Origin: Gemmatimonadota bacterium
Lineage (GTDB): Bacteria > Gemmatimonadota > Gemmatimonadetes > Longimicrobiales > Longimicrobiaceae
Direction of reading: 5' to 3'
NCBI GenBank assembly: GCA_019348475.1
Contig: JAHWJJ010000219.1
Span: 1 to 7,518, forward strand
DNA: 7,518 bases
Positions 1 to 5,126 of this stretch are shown piece by piece; position 1 is the first letter of the stretch, and every line of letters starts with the position of its first letter. A program made the translations under genes and the position numbers. Below the pieces are notes generated by a model, which saw only the letters and a program-made list of their open reading frames with translations, had not been told where the DNA came from and ran no database searches.

Positions 1-849
1 GACGTGTGGGTGAACAACGCGATGGCGTCCGTCTTTTCTCCCGTGCGCGAGATGACGGCGGAGGACTTTCGCCGCGTGACCGAGGTCACCTACCTGGGCT
101 ACGTGCACGGCACCCTCTCGGCGCTGCGGCGCATGCTGCCGCGCGACCGGGGCGTGATCGTGCAGGTGGGGTCGGCGCTGGCGTACCGCGGCATTCCCCT
201 GCAGTCCGCCTACTGCGGGGCCAAGCACGCCATCGAGGGCTTCATGGACTCGCTGCGCTGCGAGCTGCTGCACGACGGCAGCGGCGTGCGGGCGACCATG
301 GTGCAGCTGCCGGCCATCAACACCCCGCAGTTCCGCTGGGTCAAGAGCCGCCTGCCCAACCAGGCGCAGCCGGTGCCCCCGATCTTTGCCCCGGAGGTCG
401 CGGCGGAGGCGGTGCTGTTCGCGGCGGACAGCGACCGCCGCGAGGTGTGGCTGGGGTGGCCCACGGTCCGTGCCATCCTGGCGAACCGCGTCGTCCCCTG
501 GTACGTGGACCGCAAGCTGGCCGCGGAGGGCTACGATTCGCAGCAGACCGACGAGCCCCGCGACCCGGACCGGCCGCACAACCTGTGGGAGCCGCTTCCC
601 GGCGACCACGGCGCGCACGGCGTGTTCGACGACCGCCAGCGCCCGTACAGCCTTCAGCTCTGGGCCACCAGGCACCGCACCGAACTGGTGGCGGCCGGGG
701 CGGCGGTGGCCGCCCTGGGGCTCGCGGCCGCGCGGCGGTCGCGGTCGGACGGGCGCGGCCGGTCCATCCCGCCCGGAACCGCGGACTCCGGCGCGGACGT
801 GGACGCCGCCATCCGGCGGCTGGAGGCGCGCGCGGCGGTCCGCAGCTGA
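1..849 (+). CDS. SDR family oxidoreductase (5' partial)
   Basis: Classical short-chain dehydrogenase/reductase, an NAD(P)-dependent oxidoreductase of unknown substrate. The reading frame is open from the first base, and the first residues (DVWVNNAM) match the NNAG-type motif that normally sits near residue 90. The Rossmann nucleotide-binding N-terminus is therefore outside the window and no start is called. Counting from the first codon, the catalytic Ser is S58 (VGSALAY) and the Tyr-x3-Lys pair is Y71/K75 (YCGAKHA), with the usual 13-residue Ser-Tyr spacing. The protein extends well beyond the SDR core: after a Pro/Asp-rich stretch (NLWEPLPGDHGAHG) comes an Ala/Leu/Gly-rich hydrophobic segment at about 229-244, followed by Arg-rich sequence, which could be a single membrane anchor or an amphipathic tail. 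The stop is TGA at 847-849. Family assignment is firm; substrate is not inferable. Confidence 0.93.
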   Translation, partial: DVWVNNAMASVFSPVREMTAEDFRRVTEVTYLGYVHGTLSALRRMLPRDRGVIVQVGSALAYRGIPLQSAYCGAKHAIEGFMDSLRCELLHDGSGVRATMVQLPAINTPQFRWVKSRLPNQAQPVPPIFAPEVAAEAVLFAADSDRREVWLGWPTVRAILANRVVPWYVDRKLAAEGYDSQQTDEPRDPDRPHNLWEPLPGDHGAHGVFDDRQRPYSLQLWATRHRTELVAAGAAVAALGLAAARRSRSDGRGRSIPPGTADSGADVDAAIRRLEARAAVRS

Positions 850-852
850 TCC

Positions 853-903
853 GGCCTGGCGCCGCCGGTCAGCGGACCGGCGGGGGCGCGGGCCTGAATT
901 TTT
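853..903 (+). terminator. Probable intrinsic terminator after the SDR gene
   Basis: An 8-bp perfect stem, CCGCCGGT (862-869) with ACCGGCGG (876-883), closes a 6-nt loop. Flanking GGCC at 853-856 and 891-894 can extend it into a longer imperfect stem. A run of five T's at 899-903 follows. It lies 3 nt past the SDR stop and before the ribosome binding site of the next gene, as expected for a terminator. The gap between the perfect stem and the T run makes it non-ideal unless the outer pairing forms. Confidence 0.45.
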
Positions 904-908
904 CGATC

Positions 909-917
909 GGGAGGAGG
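909..917 (+). promoter_or_regulatory. Strong ribosome binding site of the carbonic anhydrase gene
   Basis: GGGAGGAGG lies 8 nt before ATG 926 and fixes the start against the much longer upstream open frame. Confidence 0.8.
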
Positions 918-925
918 AACCCGGG

Positions 926-1702
926 ATGTCGTTGATGCAACATATCGGTCGAGTGCGAGCGTTCGCGCCGCTGTTCGTCGTGGCCGGATGCGCCACCGCG
1001 GCGCCGGCTCCCCATCCCCCCGGCGGCCCGCAGTGGGGATACGAGGGAGCGACGGGCGCGGAACGCTGGGGCGGGCTGAGCGCGGAGTTCGCGGTCTGCG
1101 AGACGGGGACCACGCAGTCGCCCATCGACCTGGCGAACGCCACCCGCGCGGACCTTCCCGACCTGCGGTTCGACTACCGGCCGACGCCGCTGCACGTGGA
1201 GAACAGGGGGCACACGGTCCAGGTGGAGTACCAGCCCGGCAGCACCCTGATGGTGGGGGGCACGCCGTACGAGCTCCTGCAGTTCCACTTCCACACCCCG
1301 GCCGAGCACCGGCTGCAGGGGAGGGAGCTTCCCGCGGAGCTGCACCTGGTGCACCGGGGCGCGGACGGCGGGCTGGCGGTGGTGGGGGTGATGATCGAGC
1401 GCGGCGAACGGAACGCGGCGCTGGCCCCCGTGTGGGACCACCTTCCGCGCAACCGGGGGGAAGAGCGGCACGTGCCTACGGTCACCGTCCACGCCGAGGC
1501 GCTCCTTCCCGCGGGGCGCCAGCACTACCGCTATCCCGGATCGCTGACGACCCCGCCGTGCACCGAGGGCGTGCAGTGGCTGGTGCTCGACCAGCCGATC
1601 CAGATGTCCGCCGAGCAGATCGCTTCGCTGCGCGCGATCATCGGAACCAGCAACCGTCCGGTACAGCCGCTGGGCGCGCGGCAGCTGCTTCTGGGAACCT
1701 GA
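926..1702 (+). CDS. Alpha-type carbonic anhydrase, predicted lipoprotein
   Basis: Zinc enzyme that interconverts CO2 and bicarbonate; 258 residues, normal for a bacterial alpha-class enzyme. The N-terminus is a short basic/hydrophobic signal ending in a lipobox VAGC (C22), so the enzyme is probably exported and lipid-anchored facing the periplasm. The QSPIDL motif is at 64-69. Zinc ligands are H121 and H123 (QFHFHTPAEH) and H140 (ELHLVH). E127 and E138 match the conserved second-shell glutamates, H96 matches the proton-shuttle His64 of human CA II, and T208 in SLTTPP matches Thr199. C58 and C212 are placed for the disulfide seen in bacterial alpha enzymes. The start is chosen because GGGAGGAGG (909-917) lies 8 nt upstream of ATG 926 and the lipobox is then correctly spaced; a longer upstream open frame overlaps the SDR gene and is not real. 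All catalytic residues are intact. Confidence 0.96.
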   Translation: MSLMQHIGRVRAFAPLFVVAGCATAAPAPHPPGGPQWGYEGATGAERWGGLSAEFAVCETGTTQSPIDLANATRADLPDLRFDYRPTPLHVENRGHTVQVEYQPGSTLMVGGTPYELLQFHFHTPAEHRLQGRELPAELHLVHRGADGGLAVVGVMIERGERNAALAPVWDHLPRNRGEERHVPTVTVHAEALLPAGRQHYRYPGSLTTPPCTEGVQWLVLDQPIQMSAEQIASLRAIIGTSNRPVQPLGARQLLLGT

Positions 1703-1858
1703 CGCGGTGCCCGGCGCCGGCGGGATGAGAGAAGAACGCCCGGAGGATCGGGCTGAAAGACGCTCCGGGAAGGTTCGGAATGGCACGGGTCGCGAACGAC
1801 GGCTTCGCGCCCGGCGCCGGGGGCGTGCAGTACCAAACCTGCAACGAGGGAGGAATCA

Positions 1859-2416
1859 ATGGCCGACATCAACATCGAACGAAAGAAAGGCGCCCCGTGG
1901 ATATGGTGGCTGCTGGGACTGCTCCTGCTGGCGCTGCTCATCTGGGGGATTTCCGAGCTGCTGGACGACGACGAACCCGAGGTGGCGGCCGTTCCCGCGG
2001 CCACGGTGCCGGTGGCGGAGCCGGTGGCGACCGCGGCGGCTCCCGCCGGGCTCACCATCGCCGAGGTGCTGGCCAACCCCGGCGCGTACGCGGGCCAGCC
2101 GTTCTCCACGGGGCAGGTGCAGGTGGCGCAGGTGGTCAGCGACCGTGGCTTCTGGATCGAATCCAACGGGCAGCGGCTGTTCGTGGTAAAGAACGAGAGC
2201 CCGGAGACGGGCGTGGCCGACGTGCAGGGCCCGCCGGACACGCGCGCCGCGCGCAACATCAACGCGGGCGAGACGGTGCAGATCAACGGCACCCTCTACA
2301 CCACGCCCGACCAGCTCCAGCCGCCGCTGGACGAGCAGACGCGGCAGGCGCTGCAGGGGCAGCCGATCGTGCTGCAGGCGAACGTTTCGGAAATCCAGCA
2401 CGTCGCGGCGCCCTGA
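1859..2416 (+). CDS. Single-pass membrane-anchored protein, possible OB-like extracytoplasmic domain
   Basis: 185 residues; I do not recognise a named family. A short charged N-terminus (MADINIERKKG) precedes one strongly hydrophobic segment at about 13-32, rich in Trp and Leu. An acidic patch (DDDEPE, 36-41) and an Ala/Val/Pro-rich linker run to about residue 63. The remaining ~120 residues look like a small beta-rich domain: GQPFSTGQVQVAQVV, then DRGFWIE, then QRLFVV, then a motif with INGTLYTTP near the end. This strand pattern resembles small OB-fold proteins, but that is inference from pattern. Positive charges before the helix suggest N-in topology with the domain outside the cytoplasm. 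GAGGGAGG (1846-1853) sits 5 nt before the ATG. It lies 156 nt downstream of the carbonic anhydrase gene on the same strand, so co-transcription is possible but not required. Confidence 0.85.
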   Translation: MADINIERKKGAPWIWWLLGLLLLALLIWGISELLDDDEPEVAAVPAATVPVAEPVATAAAPAGLTIAEVLANPGAYAGQPFSTGQVQVAQVVSDRGFWIESNGQRLFVVKNESPETGVADVQGPPDTRAARNINAGETVQINGTLYTTPDQLQPPLDEQTRQALQGQPIVLQANVSEIQHVAAP

Positions 2417-2458
2417 TCGGGCAGCCGGTCCGTAAACCAGCTGGCTGACGCAGACGGA

Positions 2459-2499
2459 GAGGCGCGGAGAGCGGGAAGTCATTCTCGTCTCCGCGCCTC
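2459..2499. repeat. 12-bp hairpin, possible bidirectional terminator
   Basis: GAGGCGCGGAGA (2459-2470) pairs perfectly with TCTCCGCGCCTC (2488-2499) across a 17-nt loop, 42 nt past the stop at 2416. No clear T run follows, so intrinsic termination is uncertain. Its GGCGCGGAG core is shared with the larger palindrome at 2668-2755, suggesting one repeat family. Confidence 0.6.
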
Positions 2500-2667
2500 C
2501 GGGTGTATCTCACTCTACCTGACTCGATCGCGCCTGCGCTGACACGGGTGGAACGGAAGGCGAAACCGTGTTTCCGAAAGGAGGCGTGCGCGATCAGCGC
2601 CGGTGCTGGATCTTCAGCGCCGATTCCGAGTCCCACGGTTCGCTGTGCAGTGACAGTTCTACTGCGG

Positions 2668-2755
2668 GTCTCACGCGGAGGGCGCGGAGGAACGCGGAGA
2701 ACAGATGAGGATGGGTTTTCCGCCTCCTCCGCCCCTCGCGCCCGCTGCGTGAGAC
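2668..2755. repeat. 88-nt imperfect palindrome (intergenic repeat)
   Basis: Outer arms GTCTCACGC (2668-2676) and GCGTGAGAC (2747-2755) pair perfectly. After symmetric 3-nt internal loops, GGGCGCG (2680-2686) pairs with CGCGCCC (2737-2743). The centre holds CGGAG-type repeats on one arm and CCTCCGCC on the other, with a TTTT run. This resembles REP-like intergenic palindromes; copy number elsewhere in the genome cannot be judged here. Confidence 0.75.
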
Positions 2756-2789
2756 GCCGTTTCGGCCCCGAATGCACAAAAGAACCACG

Positions 2790-2848
2790 GCGGCGCTTCC
2801 GTCGGAATGACATTGCTGCGCAACTGCAACGAAATTTTCCGACGCCGC
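2790..2848. repeat. Bulged inverted repeat
   Basis: GCGGCG (2790-2795) plus TCGGAA (2802-2807) together pair with TTCCGACGCCGC (2837-2848), leaving a 6-nt bulge in the left arm. The 29-nt loop itself contains TTGC/GCAA arms. It lies just past the end of the minus-strand oxidoreductase gene and could be part of its 3' end structure. Confidence 0.45.
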
Positions 2849-2893
2849 TGGGAGCCGGCGCCCGGTGTCATCACTCGATCACCTCCTTCCGGA

Positions 2894-4312
2894 TCAGCCG
2901 TCGTCGGCCAGGGCGGCGCGGGCGGCGTGGTAGCCGCACATGCCGTGGACGCCGCCGCCCGGCGGGGTGGAAGCCGAGCAGAGGTACAGCCCCGGCACGG
3001 GCGTGGTGTACGGCTTAAGGCTGCGCACCGGGCGCAGGAACAGCTGCCCCAGGCTCGCCGCTCCGCCGTTGATGTCCCCGCCCACCAGGTTGGCGTCGCA
3101 CCGCTCCAGCCGCGCCGGGTCCATCACGCTGCGCGCCAGCACGCGGTCGCGAAAGCCGGGCGCGAAGCGCTCCACCTGCGCCTCAATGCGCGCCGTCATG
3201 TCTTCCGCGGATCCGTTCGGCACGTGGCAGTACGCCCACGCCGTGTGCCGGCCCGCCGGCGCGCGGCTGGGATCGGCGAGCGTGGGCTGGGCCACGAGCA
3301 CGAACGGGCGCTCCGCGTGCCCGCCCCCCCACACGTGCTCCTCCGCGTCCGCGATCTCCTCCATCGTCCCCCCCAGGTGCACCGTTCCCGCGCGCGCGCA
3401 CTCCGCCGCGGTCCAGGGGATGGGCCCGTCCAGTGCCCAATCCACCTTGAAGGCGCCGGGCCCGTAGCGAAATCGCTCCAGCGCCCGCCGATAGCGCCCG
3501 GGGAGCCGGTCCCCCGCGACGCGCAGCACCTGCCGCGGCGTCAGGTCCAGGAAGGTGGCGCGCGCGCGGGGGAGCTCGTCCAGCGACCGCACCGGGGCGC
3601 CCGTCTCGATCTCCCCGCCCAGCGAACGGAGCAGCGACGCCATCGCCTCCGTCAGCCGGCCGGCGCCGCCGCGCGGGAAGGGCCATCCCACGGCGTGGCC
3701 GGCGGCGTTCAGCACCAGGCCGAACGAGGCGGTGGCCGGCGCGCGGTGCGAGAGCGCGGCGTGCGCGGCGCTCCCCGCCAGCAGCGCCCGCGCGCGCGGG
3801 CCGGAGAAGACGCCGTTCGTGAGCCCCCGCACCGAGCGGATGGCACGCAGCCCGAAGCGCGCCAGCAGCAGCGGGTGCCGGGGAATGCCCGGCGGGCCCA
3901 GGATGTCGCGGGCCAGCGCGTCCCACCGGGTGGAGAACGGCTCCAGCAGTCGCCGGTACGCGTCCCCGTCCGGGCCCAGGGTGGCGGCCGTGGCCGCGTA
4001 CGACCGCTCGAGCAGGGCGGCGGTCCCGTCGTCGAACGGGTGCGCCAGGGGCGCGGGGGGATGCACCCACTCCAGCCCATGCTCGTGCAGCGGGAGCGCG
4101 CGAAGAAAGGGAGAGCCGACGGCCAGGGGATACACGCCGGAGAACGGGTCGTGCACGAACCCGGGAAGGGTGAGCTCCGCCGACCGCGCCGCTCCGCCCA
4201 CGGTCTCGTTGGCCTCGCGCACCAGCACGGACCGGCCCGCGCGCGCCATCTCGATCGCGGCCGCCAGTCCGTTGGGGCCCGCCCCGACCACCACCGCGTC
4301 GTAGGCCGTCAT
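2894..4312 (-). CDS. NAD(P)/FAD-dependent oxidoreductase, CrtI/PYROXD2-like
   Basis: 472-residue flavoprotein of the phytoene-desaturase-related amine-oxidase-fold group (COG1233 style). The N-terminal dinucleotide-binding motif is G10-A-G-P-N-G15 after a beta strand (YDAVVVG), with E33 at the end of the second strand to bind the FAD ribose, then G39-G40-A-A-R. The C-terminal FAD-contact signature is intact: PVPGLYLCSASTPPGGGVHG then MCGYHAA, close to the end. Middle motifs AWAYCHVPNG and NLVGGDINGG are characteristic of this subgroup rather than of true carotenoid desaturases, so the substrate stays open. The start ATG at 4312 is chosen because the GxGxxG motif begins at residue 10; the same frame is open much further upstream but that part is unrelated. 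The ATG overlaps the stop of the preceding gene (ATGA, 4309-4312), indicating translational coupling. The stop is TGA at 2896-2894. Confidence 0.93.
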   Translation of the reverse strand: MTAYDAVVVGAGPNGLAAAIEMARAGRSVLVREANETVGGAARSAELTLPGFVHDPFSGVYPLAVGSPFLRALPLHEHGLEWVHPPAPLAHPFDDGTAALLERSYAATAATLGPDGDAYRRLLEPFSTRWDALARDILGPPGIPRHPLLLARFGLRAIRSVRGLTNGVFSGPRARALLAGSAAHAALSHRAPATASFGLVLNAAGHAVGWPFPRGGAGRLTEAMASLLRSLGGEIETGAPVRSLDELPRARATFLDLTPRQVLRVAGDRLPGRYRRALERFRYGPGAFKVDWALDGPIPWTAAECARAGTVHLGGTMEEIADAEEHVWGGGHAERPFVLVAQPTLADPSRAPAGRHTAWAYCHVPNGSAEDMTARIEAQVERFAPGFRDRVLARSVMDPARLERCDANLVGGDINGGAASLGQLFLRPVRSLKPYTTPVPGLYLCSASTPPGGGVHGMCGYHAARAALADDG

Positions 4313-4809
4313 TCGCCGCCTTCGTCGTCGTCGTCGTCGTCGCCGGGGCGCAGCGCCTCGTACGCCGCCGCGGTGGTCAGGCCGAACACGAGGGTGACCG
4401 CGACGGCGAACCCCGTCATCCGGCTGCTGCGCCGGCCGGGCGGGGGCACCGTCCCGGTCTGCACGGCGCCGCCCCAGGGGGGAAAGGTGATCGCGTAGAT
4501 CAGGCCGCCCAGCAGCGCCCCGCCCAGCGGCGGCGGCACCGGCCACCGCTCGCGCACGGCTGCGTACGCCGTGCCCCAGAAGGCGCCATAGCCGAAGTGG
4601 AAGAGGGTGCCGGCCGTCCATGCCTCCGCGCGCGAGGCGTCGTGCCCCGCCTCCTCGGCCACGCGGTGCACCAGGCGCGGCGCCAGGTCCGAGTCTTCCC
4701 CGGGGGGAAGCAGCAGCCGCTCGTAGCTCTTGCCGACGGCCGCCTGCACCGCCGACGCCGCCATTCCGGCCGCGGCGCCCGCCGCCAGAGCCAAGGGGCG
4801 CATCGTCAT
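4309..4809 (-). CDS. Small integral membrane protein, DUF1440/YagU-like (tentative)
   Basis: 166 residues with three or four hydrophobic segments: about 5-25, 66-85 (HFGYGAFWGTAYAAV), 94-110 (GGALLGGLIYAITF) and 131-150. The opening GAAAGMAASAVQ followed by a LLLPP motif (32-36), and a central HxGYG-type segment, resemble the YagU/DUF1440 inner-membrane proteins; this is a weak, remembered resemblance and no function follows from it. The C-terminus is odd: six consecutive Asp codons (157-162), then EGGE and stop. The minus-strand start at 4809 is preceded by GGGAG with 5-nt spacing; a second ATG at 4803 (MRPLAL) is an alternative. It is the first gene of a two-gene operon and overlaps the flavin oxidoreductase by 4 nt, which suggests the two proteins are made together and may cooperate at the membrane. 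Confidence 0.85.
   Translation of the reverse strand: MTMRPLALAAGAAAGMAASAVQAAVGKSYERLLLPPGEDSDLAPRLVHRVAEEAGHDASRAEAWTAGTLFHFGYGAFWGTAYAAVRERWPVPPPLGGALLGGLIYAITFPPWGGAVQTGTVPPPGRRSSRMTGFAVAVTLVFGLTTAAAYEALRPGDDDDDDEGGE
4324..4341. repeat. Trinucleotide microsatellite (GTC)6, encoding Asp6 on the minus strand
   Basis: Six perfect tandem GTC units on the plus strand read as six GAC codons near the 3' end of the membrane-protein gene, ending 12 nt before its stop codon. Unit gain or loss would change only the length of the acidic tail and would keep the ATGA overlap with the next gene. Confidence 0.9.
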
Positions 4810-5126
4810 CCTTTCTCCCGTGAACGTCCAGTGCCGGCGTAGGTGATTTTCGTACCGGCCCGCAACCTGCTCCAGTTTGCAGGGCACGTTCCGGTCCCGC
4901 CCGGCGCGGGGACAGGCGCGCGCCCCCCGTGCGCCGCTGTCCCCGCACCTTGCCGGCCATCGCATCTCCGAGCCGTCCCGCTTTCCGCGGCTCCAAGGCG
5001 CTGGCCGAAATTCGCGCGCTCCCCTCCGCCTGGCCGAAGGGGATGCGCTCGAAGCGTGCGGACCGCATCGCGCGCGCCCAAGCTCCGGACGGGGCATTCC
5101 GTTCACCCGAGCCACGACCGCCGTCC
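4810..5126. other. Divergent intergenic region with promoters for both directions (not resolved)
   Basis: This 317-nt gap lies between the minus-strand operon and the plus-strand sensor/regulator gene, so it should carry at least one promoter in each direction. I see no strong -35/-10 pair. The only AT-richer patch is at about 4842-4853 (GTGATTTTCGTA), near the minus-strand start; read on the minus strand it gives TACGAAAAT, a poor -10 candidate. A 10-bp dyad is annotated separately. A small CCTGC/GCAGG hairpin lies at 4866-4883. No gene is supported here; the upstream extension of the plus-strand frame (from 4929) is discussed with that gene. Confidence 0.6.
4906..4946. promoter_or_regulatory. 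10-bp perfect dyad, candidate operator
   Basis: GCGGGGACAG (4906-4915) is the exact reverse complement of CTGTCCCCGC (4937-4946), with a 21-nt spacer. It sits in the divergent promoter region upstream of a gene encoding a winged-helix regulator. It could be a regulator binding site or an RNA hairpin in either leader; the operator reading is inference. Confidence 0.4.

Larger units (their letters stand above)
2417..2893. other. Convergent intergenic region rich in palindromes, no gene called
   Basis: This 477-nt gap separates two convergent transcription units. I see no convincing gene. Open frames exist on both strands but run through the inverted repeats and have low-complexity Arg/Gly/Pro-rich products. 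It contains a 12-bp hairpin (2459-2499), GATCGCGC/GCGCGATC arms at 2526-2533 and 2588-2595, an 88-nt imperfect palindrome (2668-2755), and a bulged inverted repeat (2790-2848). Base composition is visibly less GC-rich than the flanking genes in places (for example 2770-2840). Confidence 0.7.

Noticed and set aside
386..925. N-terminal extension of the carbonic anhydrase frame
   Set aside because: It overlaps the SDR gene in another frame and is Arg/Pro-rich. ATG 926 has a strong ribosome binding site and yields a proper lipoprotein signal.
1810..1821. CCCGGCGCCGGG palindrome as an operator or terminator
   Set aside because: A 12-nt self-complementary GC string has no loop and is expected often by chance at this base composition.
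2503..3018. 171-codon open frame on the plus strand
   Set aside because: It crosses the 88-nt palindrome and then lies antisense to the oxidoreductase gene; no start signal or domain.
2807..4498. 563-codon open frame on the plus strand
   Set aside because: It is antisense to the oxidoreductase gene, whose FAD motifs are unambiguous. The translation is Arg/Gly/His-rich with no domain, typical of shadow frames in GC-rich DNA.
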